A DNA stretch of 64,000 nt from Posidoniimonas corsicana (GCF_007859765.1 NZ_SIHJ01000001.1:1116767-1180766), one strand, 5' to 3'; positions 10,601-19,470 are shown, counted from the first letter of the stretch. The notes: generated by a model from the letters alone, not told the origin. Numbers and translations are program-made.

Positions 10601-10621
10601 GCATCGGGAGGGCAGCCGTGA
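7604..10621 (+). CDS. Pectin methylesterase - dockerin - PEP-CTERM - GH28 polygalacturonase fusion
   Basis: The ATG at 7604 follows AGAAGG by six bases and gives 1005 residues. After a signal peptide (about 20-40), residues 40-380 form a pectinesterase domain with GYQDTLL (170), the catalytic DFIFG (194-198) and YLGRPW (251-256). Residues 394-444 are dockerin-like repeats and 454-477 a PEP-CTERM-like end, APEPTAAVTASLFLAAGAQRRRR. Without a stop, a second signal-peptide-like segment follows (486-507), then a GH28 domain: GPNNDGID (727-734), DTGDD (748-752), GHG (784-786) and RIK (816-818). The two enzymes demethylate pectin and then cut polygalacturonate. A sorting signal and a signal peptide in mid-chain are odd and suggest two former genes joined by loss of a stop. 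The downstream transporter overlaps its TGA. Confidence 0.9.
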   Translation: MQANNESETQSTIAGPRRAMHRPWLLTLLLLHTCRPTDAVDLYVHPTGANGAYTSVQAAVNAAPPGSESNRTNIYIAPGVYNETSSSSGNLIINKPFLSFIGQGAAPSDVVIQNDVAGLTGATRLESSANDFLATKITFRSTRPDGGGVGLAVRNSADRSAFSSVRFEGYQDTLLAENRARQYYRDCYITGDTDFIFGSATAVFENSVVNSTAGGWVTAAETPANQAIGFVFLNSRLTAEGPPGAGDQSTYLGRPWHWPASEGGSRASVTFISTRMDSHIRSAGWDPWDGAGGNPVNPDPDGTTRYAEFNTMDAAGTPVGVGRGGVPLGRVGWADAMTEQQAAAYTLENIFNGPEFWNANPALQPQFIGPYTGQANFRAWDPLASLAALPFNLAGDFNDDGVVEASDYTVWRDNLGEDVTLPNETASPGVVDQADYDAWRANFGQSQSESSVSHAPEPTAAVTASLFLAAGAQRRRRCATAPRPRSGLVACVGLLVVGALSPAARADADDPWRQAEEIVARIKPPSFPNRVFPVTDFGARSGGTEDCTAAFARAIAACSEMGGGRVVVPAGEFLTGPIHLQSNVDFHVSDGAEIRFSDRIEDYLPPVLVRVGGIEIYNYSPLIYARGCKNVAITGKGKLNGNGRAWWEWAFQETREHFEMGERGVPVDKRVFATREHKIRPSFVCLFDCRNVLLEDFTISSGPNWTIHPVYCRNTTIRRVRVLTEGPNNDGIDPDSCVDVLIEDCMFDTGDDCVVLKSGYNQDGWRVGRPTENVVMRGCTSKRGHGGLVIGSEMSGGVRNVFMEDCQLDGTDHAVRIKSRADRGGVIEHVYVRNLKVRDMQRDVIIINTAYAADTSQLAADAAPMLRNMRFDNIHADGAPVGVVLYGMAKAPLRNLHFSNSSFACQRGVVAKHIESVNFYRVKVAAEQQPAYELQNARDVAITGVELANLSQVYLRVTGSRSGGVAIEAPSADDASAIVETTGDAPADAVAILPFPSPGASGGQP

Positions 10622-11994
10622 TGGACCCGAACGCGTCCCCTCCACCCAAGGCTGGCAGCTACCGCTGGGTCGTCTGCACGCTGTTGTTTTTCTCCGTGGC
10701 GGTCAACTACATCGACCGGCTGGTGATCGGGATCCTGAAGAAGCCGCTCAGCGATGAGCTCGGCTGGACCGACACGCACTACGGGTACATCGCGGCCGGA
10801 TTCTCGTTCGCCTACGCCTTCGGCTACCTGTTCGGCGGGCGGCTGATGGACCGGATGGGCGTGAAGGTCGGTCTGCCGATCTTCGTTTTCTGCTGGAGCC
10901 TGGCAGCTACCGCGCACGGCCTGGTGGGGTTGATTGGCCTCAATGAGGTGTTCAGCGTCCGCTACCCGTGGTTTTCCTGGGCCGAAGGCGGGCTGGCGAT
11001 GACGACCCTCACTATGCCGATGACCGCCGCCGGATTTATGTTTGCGAGGATCGGTCTGGGCCTGACCGAGGGAGGCAATTTCCCGGGCGCGATCAAGGCG
11101 GTCGCCGAGTGGTTCCCTGTGCAGGAACGGGCGCTCGCCACGGGCCTATTCAACGCGGGCACCAACGTCGGCGCCATCCTCTGCCCGATCGCCGTGCCTT
11201 GGTTGTACGAACGGATCGGGTGGCAATCCACGTTCTACCTAACCGGCGGTCTTGGATTCTTCTGGGTGGCCGCGTGGTGGTTGATCTACGACGCACCGTC
11301 CAGGCACAAACGCGTCACGGCGGAGGAACTCGCCTACATCAATAGCGGCAAGCCGGACGTGGAAGAAGCGCCGACCAGCGCCCCGTGGCTCTCTCTGCTT
11401 GGCTACCGGGCTGTGTGGGCTTACATCCTGGCCAGCATGCTAGCCGGGCCAGCTTGGGGGTTCTACCAGTTCTTTATACCAGACTTCCTGGAACGGCGGT
11501 TCGGCCTCAGCCTGCAGGCCACCGGCTGGTGGACCGGGGCGTTTTTCGCCATCGCAGCGATCGGCGGGGTGGCCGGCGGTTGGCTGGCCGGCGCGTTGAT
11601 GAACTGCGGCTGGTCGCTCAACGCGGCCCGCAAGGTGTCCCTTCTAGTCTGTGCGTTGTGCGTGGTTCCGGTGTTCGCGGCGCCGGCGGCCGGCAACGTG
11701 CTGGTGGCCGTGCTCATCGCCGGCCTGGCCGGGTCCGCCCATCAGGGCTGGTCGGCAAACCTCTACAGCGTTGTCTCGGACACGATGCCCCGCGAGACCA
11801 TCAGCTCCGTGGTTGGCCTGGGCGGGTTCCTTTGCTTCTTCACCGGCGGGTTTGTGAACGGGATCACCGGCATGATTCTTGAGCGGACCGGCACCTACGC
11901 CGGGGTGTTTGGCTACTTCTCCGGCATGTACCTTCTGTCGCTACTCGCTATCCAGCTGCTTGTTCCGGTCATCGGGAGACCACAAGAGTCATGA
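10621..11994 (+). CDS. MFS transporter, probable sugar-acid (hexuronate-type) permease
   Basis: The 457-residue protein is a 12-helix major facilitator. It begins YRWVVCTLLFFSVAVNYIDRLVIGILKKPL, the opening of the anion:cation symporter group that contains the hexuronate transporter ExuT, and has the loop GYLFGGRLMDRMGVK and the segment RIGLGLTEGGNFPGAIKAVAEWFP. It lies in the inner membrane and probably imports galacturonate or a related product made by the neighbouring pectinases. The ATG overlaps the TGA of the preceding gene; a GTG immediately before it is an alternative. Its own TGA overlaps the next start, so translation of three genes may be coupled. The substrate is inferred from family and context. 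Confidence 0.9.
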   Translation: MDPNASPPPKAGSYRWVVCTLLFFSVAVNYIDRLVIGILKKPLSDELGWTDTHYGYIAAGFSFAYAFGYLFGGRLMDRMGVKVGLPIFVFCWSLAATAHGLVGLIGLNEVFSVRYPWFSWAEGGLAMTTLTMPMTAAGFMFARIGLGLTEGGNFPGAIKAVAEWFPVQERALATGLFNAGTNVGAILCPIAVPWLYERIGWQSTFYLTGGLGFFWVAAWWLIYDAPSRHKRVTAEELAYINSGKPDVEEAPTSAPWLSLLGYRAVWAYILASMLAGPAWGFYQFFIPDFLERRFGLSLQATGWWTGAFFAIAAIGGVAGGWLAGALMNCGWSLNAARKVSLLVCALCVVPVFAAPAAGNVLVAVLIAGLAGSAHQGWSANLYSVVSDTMPRETISSVVGLGGFLCFFTGGFVNGITGMILERTGTYAGVFGYFSGMYLLSLLAIQLLVPVIGRPQES

Positions 11995-13619
11995 CCCCCA
12001 ATCAGCCCCACATCCCCCTGACGAATGGCGCCGGCGTGCAGCGAACGGACGCCGCCTGGACGCCCGACCAGGGCGATGGGAGCTACCGCAACCCAGTCAT
12101 CTGGGCGGACTACTCCGACCCGGACGTGATCCGCCACGGCGACGACTTCTACCTGATTGCCTCTAGCTTCCAGTGCACGCCGGGGCTTCCAATCCTGCAC
12201 TCCCGCGACCTGGTAAACTGGAGGATCATCAACCACGCGGTCAAGAACCTGCCGCACCCGCGTTACGGGTGCGCCCAGCTCGGCTGCGGCGTGTGGGCGC
12301 CGTCGATCCGCTTCCACGAGGGCCGGTTCTGGATCGTGTTCGCCATGCCAGACGAGGGCGTCTACGTCACCACGGCGCGCGACCCGGCCGGCGCCTGGAG
12401 CGAACCTCGGCTGATGCACGCCGCAATCGGCGTGATCGATCCCTGCCCATTCTGGGACGACGACGGCTCCGCCTACCTCGCCCATGCTTATGCGCACTCG
12501 CGGTGCGGCATCAAGCACTGTCTGCGGATCCGTCCGATGGCGCCCGACGCCAGCCGACTGACGGGTGAGGGACAGGTCGTTTACCAGAACGAGCAGCGCA
12601 ACCCGACCATCGAAGGACCCAAACTCTACAAACGCAACGGCTGGTACTACATCTCAGCCCCCGCAGGCGGGGTCGAATCCGGCTGGCAGACGGTCCTCCG
12701 GTCGCGCGACCTCTTTGGTCCCTACGAGGAACGCGTCGTGCTGGAGCAGGGGGGCACTGCAATCAACGGGCCCCATCAGGGCGGCCTGGTCGACGACCGT
12801 GACGGCAATTCCTGGTTCATCCATTTTCAGGACGCCGGCGCCTACGGACGCATCACCCACCTGGAGCCTGTGAACTGGCAGGACGACTGGCCGCAGATTG
12901 GCAAGCCGTCGGCCGACGGAGGGCGATGGGAACCGGTGGAATCGCACCGCAAGCCAGCATCGGCGGGCGGCTTCAGCCCCCAAACGCCGCAGTCGTCCGA
13001 TGAGTTCGACTCCGATCAGCTAGGACTGCAGTGGCAGTGGAACGCCAACCACCGCCCGGACTGGCTCTCACTGACCGAACGACCGGGCTGGGCACGTCTG
13101 TTCTGCCGGCCCCACAACCCTGCCGAGCTTGCATCCGCTCCCAACCTGCTGCTGCAGAAGTTTCCGGCGCCCGAATTCGCCGTCGAGACCGAGGTCGAGC
13201 TGGGTCCTGGAATCGAGTCCGGCGTGGCGGGGTTGGCGGTGGTGGGACGCGAACACGCCGCTGTGTACACGCGTCGCGAGCAGTCGCAGCAGCGGGTGTG
13301 CGTCCGGACCGGCGGCGCGGCGTCACTGATCAGCGTAGGACCCGCTTCGCCTGTGCGATTCCGGCTAACGGTCACCAAGGATTCGCTATGCCAGTTCGAA
13401 TTCTCGTTCGGAGAGCGTCCCTTCCAACTGGCCGGCGATCCGTTTCCGGCAACCCCGGGCGTGTGGATTGGGGCCCGAATGGGATTGTACGCCTGCGGGC
13501 CCAACCCGGACGGCGCCAGCTATGCAGACTTCGCTTTCTTCCGAGTGGCGGCGCTCCGCGCCGCAACGCCTGCCTCATCGCATTCGCCGCAGCCCGGTAG
13601 AGTGCAGGTGGGGGGCTGA
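11991..13619 (+). CDS. Glycoside hydrolase family 43 with C-terminal beta-sandwich
   Basis: The 542-residue protein carries a GH43 five-bladed propeller: NPVIWADYSDPDVIRHGDDFYLIASSF holds the catalytic base Asp in the DPD motif, VIDPCPFWDDDGSAYLAH the second Asp region, and PTIEGPKLYKRNGWYYI the general-acid Glu. The C-terminal third (from about residue 330) resembles the lectin-like sandwich of family 43 beta-xylosidases (LGLQWQWNANHRPDWLSL). The family includes beta-xylosidases and alpha-arabinofuranosidases; here it would trim pectin side chains or xylogalacturonan. No signal peptide is visible, so a cytoplasmic site is likely, acting on imported oligosaccharides. The start ATG overlaps the stop of the transporter by four bases (ATGA). 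Confidence 0.88.
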   Translation: MTPNQPHIPLTNGAGVQRTDAAWTPDQGDGSYRNPVIWADYSDPDVIRHGDDFYLIASSFQCTPGLPILHSRDLVNWRIINHAVKNLPHPRYGCAQLGCGVWAPSIRFHEGRFWIVFAMPDEGVYVTTARDPAGAWSEPRLMHAAIGVIDPCPFWDDDGSAYLAHAYAHSRCGIKHCLRIRPMAPDASRLTGEGQVVYQNEQRNPTIEGPKLYKRNGWYYISAPAGGVESGWQTVLRSRDLFGPYEERVVLEQGGTAINGPHQGGLVDDRDGNSWFIHFQDAGAYGRITHLEPVNWQDDWPQIGKPSADGGRWEPVESHRKPASAGGFSPQTPQSSDEFDSDQLGLQWQWNANHRPDWLSLTERPGWARLFCRPHNPAELASAPNLLLQKFPAPEFAVETEVELGPGIESGVAGLAVVGREHAAVYTRREQSQQRVCVRTGGAASLISVGPASPVRFRLTVTKDSLCQFEFSFGERPFQLAGDPFPATPGVWIGARMGLYACGPNPDGASYADFAFFRVAALRAATPASSHSPQPGRVQVGG

Positions 13620-13668
13620 ACCACGGGCACGCCTGTATAACCGGCGCTCACACAGCAGACGAATTCGT

Positions 13669-15408
13669 ATGGCACTTCACCGTCTTTCCATTATCGCTCT
13701 GTTTCTGCTTTCACCCGCAGCCCGCCCGTCTGGGGCTGCCGACACCGCGAATCCACCCGATGGTTGGCAGGACGCCCGGTCCCGGATTGTCCTTGTCGGG
13801 GACTCAACCGTCACGGACGCCGCGGGCTGGGGTGCCTCGTTTGCCGCGTGCCTACGCGACGACGTGCTCTGCGTCAACATGGCTCAAGGCGGACGTAGTT
13901 CCTCAAGCTTTCGAGACGAAGGGCACTGGGACGACGCGCTCGCTTTGCAGCCGGACTGGGTGCTGATCCAGTTCGGCCACAACGACGAGCCGGGACACCC
14001 GGGTCGTGAGAACTCTCCAGGCGAGGGCTACCGCGACAACCTGATCGAGTGCATCGACGAAGCTCGGGAGGCCGGCGTGCGGCCCGTGCTGGTCACCCCG
14101 CTTTGCCGCCGGCAATGGAGTCGCGATCCACAGAGGTTGGGCAGAATCGATTCCTCGCTGGCGGCCTACACGAGGGCAGTCCACGCAGTTGCAGCGGAAA
14201 CCTCCACACCAGTGGTCGATCTGCACATGCGGTCGCTTGAGGCTTACGAGTCGCTCACGCCCACCGGCTGTCGGGCCATTTCGCCCACCAAGGAGAACGG
14301 TCAACTGGACGGTACACACCTCAACCCGGCTGGTTCCGCCCTATTCGGCGCCGTGGTCGCGATGGACTGCCGCTCGTATGTTACCGGGCTCGCGGACTTC
14401 TTCCCCACGAGCAAACTGGCCGAACTTCAGAACGCCCACCGCCCACCGCCCCAGGTGGCGCCACTTCCGGTCGCCGCGCGCGAGGCGCCAAACGCGACCA
14501 CGCCGCATGGCGCCCGCAGCTTCACCGTGGCGGCCGACGGAACAGGCGACTTCAACCGGATCCAGGAGGCCATCGGAGCGGCCCCGACTAACAACAGCGA
14601 CCGCACCACGATCCGTATCCGACCCGGCGTGTATGTTGGTCAAATGCTGATCCCCGCAAACAAGCCAAACATTACCCTCGAGGGCGCCGGCGCCGCCAAG
14701 TCGGTTATCACTTACGCTCTCACGGTGCACGACCCGCATCCCCCCAGCGTCCCGACGAAGTTCAAGGGCCATGGCGTGGTGGTGCTGGCCGATGGCTTTG
14801 AGGCCCGCGGGCTTACGTTCCGTCAGATGGCCGGCGACCACGGGCAAGCGATAGCGTTGCGGATCGACGGCGACCACGCCCGGGTAGAAGACTGCCATTT
14901 GCTAGGGTGGCAGGACACCTTGCGTCTCGAGGGCGATGGGCACCGTTTCGCTCGCTGCGAAATTGAGGGCCGCGTCGACTACATCTATGGCGGCGCTTCG
15001 GCCGTCTTCGACGACTGCGTGCTGCGAACCAAGAATAGCGGCTACGTGACTGCAGCAAGCACGCCACGACACAAGCCGTATGGCTTCGTGTTCTGCAACT
15101 GCCAGCTAACAGGCACGGGGCGGGCAACCACGTACCTGGGACGCCCCTGGCGCCCGCACTCGAGCGTGGCATTCATCGATTGCGAGATGGACGAGTCGAT
15201 CAAGCCCGAGGGATGGCACAACTGGCGTAACCTCAGCAACGAACAGACCGCCCGCTACGCCGAGTTCAACTCGACCGGCCCCGGAGCCGCGCCCCACCAG
15301 CGAGTCGGCTGGTCCCGCCAGCTCAGCGTGGCCGACGCAAATGCATTGCGGGACAAGATTGCCCCTCAACGCACCACCGCTGCGTCGCTACCGGACCAAG
15401 CGCCGTGA
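13669..15408 (+). CDS. SGNH acetylesterase - pectin methylesterase fusion
   Basis: The ATG at 13669 is followed by a signal peptide (LSIIALFLLSPAARPSGAAD) and gives 579 residues. Residues 38-255 are an SGNH hydrolase of the rhamnogalacturonan acetylesterase type: GDST with nucleophile Ser46, FGHND with Asn105, and DGTHLNP with Asp214/His217. Residues 284-570 form a pectinesterase: QAIALR (393), GWQDTL (413-418), DYIYG (437-441) and YLGRPW (489-494). The protein would remove acetyl and methyl esters from pectin, probably in the periplasm. It closes the pectin cluster, 49 bases after the GH43 gene, and seems part of the same transcription unit. Both active sites look complete. Confidence 0.9.
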   Translation: MALHRLSIIALFLLSPAARPSGAADTANPPDGWQDARSRIVLVGDSTVTDAAGWGASFAACLRDDVLCVNMAQGGRSSSSFRDEGHWDDALALQPDWVLIQFGHNDEPGHPGRENSPGEGYRDNLIECIDEAREAGVRPVLVTPLCRRQWSRDPQRLGRIDSSLAAYTRAVHAVAAETSTPVVDLHMRSLEAYESLTPTGCRAISPTKENGQLDGTHLNPAGSALFGAVVAMDCRSYVTGLADFFPTSKLAELQNAHRPPPQVAPLPVAAREAPNATTPHGARSFTVAADGTGDFNRIQEAIGAAPTNNSDRTTIRIRPGVYVGQMLIPANKPNITLEGAGAAKSVITYALTVHDPHPPSVPTKFKGHGVVVLADGFEARGLTFRQMAGDHGQAIALRIDGDHARVEDCHLLGWQDTLRLEGDGHRFARCEIEGRVDYIYGGASAVFDDCVLRTKNSGYVTAASTPRHKPYGFVFCNCQLTGTGRATTYLGRPWRPHSSVAFIDCEMDESIKPEGWHNWRNLSNEQTARYAEFNSTGPGAAPHQRVGWSRQLSVADANALRDKIAPQRTTAASLPDQAP

Positions 15409-15641
15409 CAAAATGGCGGGGCTTCCAGAAGGCATCTGTCCGCCACAGGGAGGTATCTATGGATCTTTCTTGAGCGACATACATCTCCTGCGGGCCCTAG
15501 TCTACAACTGCGTGCATCCGGCGCTACCCACGCAGCCCCCAACAACGGCAAGCCCTCGAATACAAAATCGTCTCCTATCGAAAGCACAGGTAGCGACAAA
15601 CGCCCTAGCCACACCTCGCAGCCCGAGACTTTCGGACCTTA

Positions 15642-16865
15642 CTACCGCCGCGTCAGGATTTGAGTTAGCTCATGGTCCCACTTGTCGATCATCCGACCGC
15701 GGCTGAATTGCTTGTGGTAGACAGCGTGGCAATGCCTGCGCAACTCGAACAAACGGTCTGGCGCCGCAGTTAGTTGCCGCAACTCATCTGCCACCTGCGG
15801 TGCGTTTTCGGAAGTGACAACCCAACCAACTCTATGCTCGCGGATCCACTGCGCAATCGCTGAATCCTCGGCGCCCGCAAAGAGAACTCCCCGCCCGGCA
15901 GCGAGAGCCCCAAAGAATTTTGATGGCACGACTGTACCAGTCCACTCTGGGGTTAGGCTCACTAGGTGCAAATCACAAGAAGTGAGCCTCTTCTCGAGTT
16001 CTGCCTCCGGAGCGAACCCCGCAAAGGTGACATTCGTGTCATCGGACTCAACCGCGGACTTCAGCTCGTCGGTTCGGTGTCCGCGGCCAGCAAAGCAGAA
16101 CCCCACGCCTTCACCGCGGAGCTCGCGCGCAAGACTCAGGAACTCACGGTAGCTGTGGGCCCGACCGAAACTGCCTGAGTAGAGTAGGGCGAGCCGAGCG
16201 TCGCCGAATAGGTTTTCGCGAACCTCCTCGTCGGGTTCAGGCGGGGCCTCGGGCTCAACAAGCGCCCAGGGAGTAATCGTTCCCGACCGTGCGGCGCCAA
16301 TGCTTGGCTCGAGCCTACGCCGCATGCAGGCCCCCAGGTCTGCTACGTAGTCGCAGCGGCGGTAGCCGAGGCGTGAGATCCAAGAGAACAACCGCTCGGC
16401 GGGTCCGCCGGCCGACAGCTTCTCGTCGGCGACCGCCGCCTCGGGGTAAAGGTCGAAGCACCAATGCGCGACCTTGGAACCATGTCTAAACAGCTTCCAC
16501 GGAACTGCGGTGAAGACCCCCATCACCGGATCCGTGCCGACGACCACCACCTCGTTGGGGTGGCGTTTGGCGGTCGCAGCACGTAGCCCCCAGCGTCCGA
16601 CCATCCACATTGCGTTTAGCATCCGCCCTATCCCTGACGACTGCCGCCACGCGGGTCGCCAGATGCGGCGGACCTTGACGCCGTTGACCTCTTCGGTCAG
16701 CGGGAGGGATCGCCGCCCACCGGAGTGCACGCGGTTGCAGGGCCAAGCCTCGACCTCCCAGCCTCGCTGCTGCAGGGCTTCGCCCAGCTCGGAGAATTGA
16801 ACCGAGCTGACGACGTCGTCCGGCGCGAAGAAGTGGTAGAGCAGAACCAGTCGCTTCGCTGCCAA
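15642..16865 (-). CDS. Glycosyltransferase family 4
   Basis: This 407-residue protein has a GT-B fold: N-terminal RLVLLYHFFAPDDVVSSVQFSELGEAL and a GT1/GT4 C-terminal domain with ALLYSGSFGRAHSY, GVGFCFAGRGHR, and the sugar-nucleotide end GTVVPSKFFGALAAGRGVLFAG. It resembles WcaI/WbuB-like transferases of exopolysaccharide loci. It probably adds a sugar to the lipid-linked repeat unit on the cytoplasmic side. The apparent start is TTG; no strong ribosome-binding site is seen. It is the last gene of the minus-strand cluster and converges on the pectin operon. Donor and acceptor are unknown. Confidence 0.87.
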   Translation of the reverse strand: MAAKRLVLLYHFFAPDDVVSSVQFSELGEALQQRGWEVEAWPCNRVHSGGRRSLPLTEEVNGVKVRRIWRPAWRQSSGIGRMLNAMWMVGRWGLRAATAKRHPNEVVVVGTDPVMGVFTAVPWKLFRHGSKVAHWCFDLYPEAAVADEKLSAGGPAERLFSWISRLGYRRCDYVADLGACMRRRLEPSIGAARSGTITPWALVEPEAPPEPDEEVRENLFGDARLALLYSGSFGRAHSYREFLSLARELRGEGVGFCFAGRGHRTDELKSAVESDDTNVTFAGFAPEAELEKRLTSCDLHLVSLTPEWTGTVVPSKFFGALAAGRGVLFAGAEDSAIAQWIREHRVGWVVTSENAPQVADELRQLTAAPDRLFELRRHCHAVYHKQFSRGRMIDKWDHELTQILTRR

Positions 16866-16899
16866 CTTGATGACGCCTGCTGCTCTACGGGGCCCGCAA

Positions 16900-18504
16900 C
16901 TAGGAAACCGCGATCGCCTTACGATCGACCGCGGCGGGCGCCGGAGAACTAGCCTCGGGCGCAGCTTCGATCAAGCTGGCGAGCTGCTGCTCGATCGGCT
17001 CGAGGAAGTCGATTACATCCCGCATCGACTCCAAACCGGCGGTCGACGGGCGCCCCTTGAGGCTCACCTTGCCGACCATGACGCCCTGGTAGTTCAGAGG
17101 GACCACGATCGACCACTCGTTAGGGCCGGCCTTAGCGCTGCTGTCCTCCCACGAGGCGTAGAAGTGCTCGTGCAGGCGGGGGATGTTGATAGTCATCCGC
17201 ATGCCGCGGACGTCGTAGCTCGGGGCCCGTTCGCACATCGCCTGCCACAGGTCACGCCAGGCCCGCTGGCCCTGCAGCTGAATCGAATGGTGCGTCTGGT
17301 CCGTCTGGTCAGCGGCGCTGGACCGCTTCCGCAGGGAGCGGAAGCGTTTCGCGACCTGGTGCAATAGCAGGCTCAGTTCGGTGTGCCCGAACACCCGCAA
17401 CGAAGCCAGCGCTCCGAAGACCGCAAAGACGCTGAGGATGGCGTAGGCCTCGTTGTTGGTCGCGTAGCTGGCAAGGGCGCCGGCGCAGGTAACCGACGTC
17501 AGCAATGCCGCGACCGCGGCCGCCTGGCTGACCGACAGGCCCCTGAGGATCAATGAATGGTGGAAGTGCCCCCGGTCGGCGGCGAACACGCTCTGGCCGG
17601 TGAGCACCCGGCGAAGCAGCGCGGCCGCGGCGTCGAAGATGGGGATCGCACACAGCGCCACCGGCACGGCGATCGCCACCACGGCCTGCTCCTTGATCGA
17701 GCAGCTGATCGAAACGTACGAGACCACCAGGCCGATAAGCATGCTGCCGGTGTCACCCAGGTAGATCTTGGCCGGCGGCCAGTTGTAGCGGAGGAAGCCG
17801 ATCAGGGCGCCCGCCACGGCAAAGCTCAACGCGGCGCCCGCAACGTGACCCCGCCCCAACGAGATCAACCCCATCGTAAGGCAGACTACCGCGCCGACGC
17901 TCGACGCGAAGGCGTCAGACCCGTCGATCAGGTTGAACGCGTTGATCGCCCCGAGGCAGAAGAAAATCGCGAACGGGATAGCCATGTCGCCCAGCTCGAC
18001 GCCGACGCCGGCCAGGCTGATGTACTCAAAGTGCGCGCCGCCTACCGCCAGCAGCGTTGCGGCCAGGAACTGGCCCAGCAGTTTGTAAATGCCGGTCATG
18101 CCGACAAAGTCGTCGATCACCCCGACCAGCAGCAGCACCGCCGCGGCCGGCAGCAAGCCGACGTAAAATCCATTCCATGACGGATCGCCCGCTAGGCCTC
18201 CCCAAATTGACGCCAGGGAAAGGGTGATCGCAACCGCACACGCGACCGCAATGCCGCCGCCCAGCGGCACCGATTCGGTCTGCAGCTTGCGATCGCCGTC
18301 GGGCCGGTCGATCAGCGACAGCCGCCGGAACGTGGTGGCGATGAAGCGGGTCAACGCCATCGCCGCCAGGGCCGAGGCGCTGAATAGCAATATCGTGGTG
18401 AGCGTAGTCAAGGGCAGGCTCTGGGCGCCGGAAGGCTGGCACCCGAGGGGCCGGTCCGCAGCGGGGGGCGCTGGACCGACGCAGGGGGAGGGGGTGTAAG
18501 TCAA
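16900..18504 (-). CDS. MraY/WecA-type undecaprenyl-phosphate sugar-1-phosphate transferase with extra C-terminal region
   Basis: The membrane protein holds the polyprenyl-phosphate phosphotransferase signatures: DRPDGDRKLQTESVPLGGG, GVIDDFVG, FNLIDGSDAFAS, IYLGDTGSMLIG and the cytoplasmic DRGHFHHSL. It would start lipid-linked assembly by moving a sugar phosphate to undecaprenyl phosphate. The family core ends near residue 370; about 160 further soluble residues (from LLHQVAKRFRSLR) are unusual and of unknown role. The open frame begins with TTG at 18504, but the first 30 residues are Pro-rich and unlike membrane protein; a TTG at 18411, giving 503 residues that begin just before the first helix, is equally possible. 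A true WecA-type role against MraY is inferred from its place in the polysaccharide locus. Confidence 0.88.
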   Translation of the reverse strand: MTYTPSPCVGPAPPAADRPLGCQPSGAQSLPLTTLTTILLFSASALAAMALTRFIATTFRRLSLIDRPDGDRKLQTESVPLGGGIAVACAVAITLSLASIWGGLAGDPSWNGFYVGLLPAAAVLLLVGVIDDFVGMTGIYKLLGQFLAATLLAVGGAHFEYISLAGVGVELGDMAIPFAIFFCLGAINAFNLIDGSDAFASSVGAVVCLTMGLISLGRGHVAGAALSFAVAGALIGFLRYNWPPAKIYLGDTGSMLIGLVVSYVSISCSIKEQAVVAIAVPVALCAIPIFDAAAALLRRVLTGQSVFAADRGHFHHSLILRGLSVSQAAAVAALLTSVTCAGALASYATNNEAYAILSVFAVFGALASLRVFGHTELSLLLHQVAKRFRSLRKRSSAADQTDQTHHSIQLQGQRAWRDLWQAMCERAPSYDVRGMRMTINIPRLHEHFYASWEDSSAKAGPNEWSIVVPLNYQGVMVGKVSLKGRPSTAGLESMRDVIDFLEPIEQQLASLIEAAPEASSPAPAAVDRKAIAVS

Positions 18505-18612
18505 AGGTGCTGTGCTCTATTGGCGGTGAACCGCCCCGCGGTCCGCCACAGCCCTTATTAAAGTCACCCTCTCCGTTGCGTCAAGGCGATTCCGCCCCCG
18601 CCGCGGCCTCCC

Positions 18613-19470
18613 TTACCCCTCTACAACTTGCCTAATCGGACCATCGACCGACTCTGAACTCGACTGCCGCCAACGCAACTCCCGCACCTTCACGTCAATC
18701 ATGAGTTCGTAGGCTGCGCGCATCCGGCTGTAGTAGTAGCCAGGCGCCCCATCAAGGAATCCCAGTCGAGCGACGTAAAGGTAAAGGAACATCAGACCTG
18801 GGCGGCCGGGAAGCCGGTACGCAAGATGCTTCATCGCCTTCCGCCGACGGCTCGCATCTCGGCAGATTAGTCCGGACCAGTCGACCGAGCTTTGGATCTC
18901 CTCAAGCAGATCCTCGGCCTCGAACGAGCTGTACCGGTTGTGGCGGTCGAACCAGTGAGACACACCGTGACTGAACGGGTGGTGCAGCAGGTGCCCCTGA
19001 AGCTCGCCAGTCCCACCGTCGACAACGGCCACCGGGTTTACCAGGCGTTCGTAGCGGATCCGGTCCGGGCGGAATACGCGGACAATCCATGTTGGGTAGA
19101 GCTGTGACCGGCGGAGCCAGCGTCCCATAAAGTAGTCCTTGCGACGCACGCGGAAGGCAGACTCCTGCGCCGACGCCACAGCCCGCTGCGTGACCTCCTG
19201 GCGCAACTCATCATCGCACTGCTCATCGGCATCGATATACAAGACCCAAGGGTGCTTGAAGTCGATGTTCCCCACCGCCCAGTTCTGATGGGCCGACCAG
19301 TTGTCGAACTTGCGCGTCACCACACGCGCGCCCAGTCCGCGCGAGATCTCGGTCGTCCGATCGGTGCTCTCCGAATCGTACACGACGATATCGTCCGACC
19401 AAGCAACCGACCCTAGGCAGCGGCGGATGTTTGATTCCTCGTTCTTCGTCAGGATCAAAACTGATACCAA
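18613..19470 (-). CDS. Glycosyltransferase family 2
   Basis: The 285-residue protein has a GT-A fold: VSVLILTKNEESNIRRCLGSVAWSDDIVVYDSESTDRT, and the metal-binding DxD-like VLYIDADEQ. It resembles WaaE/KdtX-type beta-glycosyltransferases, which act in lipopolysaccharide core or exopolysaccharide assembly. The start is a TTG immediately after the TAG of the upstream methyltransferase gene, so translation is probably coupled by reinitiation. It likely works at the inner face of the membrane. The sugar is unknown. Confidence 0.87.
   Translation of the reverse strand: MVSVLILTKNEESNIRRCLGSVAWSDDIVVYDSESTDRTTEISRGLGARVVTRKFDNWSAHQNWAVGNIDFKHPWVLYIDADEQCDDELRQEVTQRAVASAQESAFRVRRKDYFMGRWLRRSQLYPTWIVRVFRPDRIRYERLVNPVAVVDGGTGELQGHLLHHPFSHGVSHWFDRHNRYSSFEAEDLLEEIQSSVDWSGLICRDASRRRKAMKHLAYRLPGRPGLMFLYLYVARLGFLDGAPGYYYSRMRAAYELMIDVKVRELRWRQSSSESVDGPIRQVVEG

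Noticed and set aside
15409-15641. Terminator between the convergent pectin and polysaccharide units
   Set aside because: No stem-loop followed by a T-run was found by eye in this 233-base gap.
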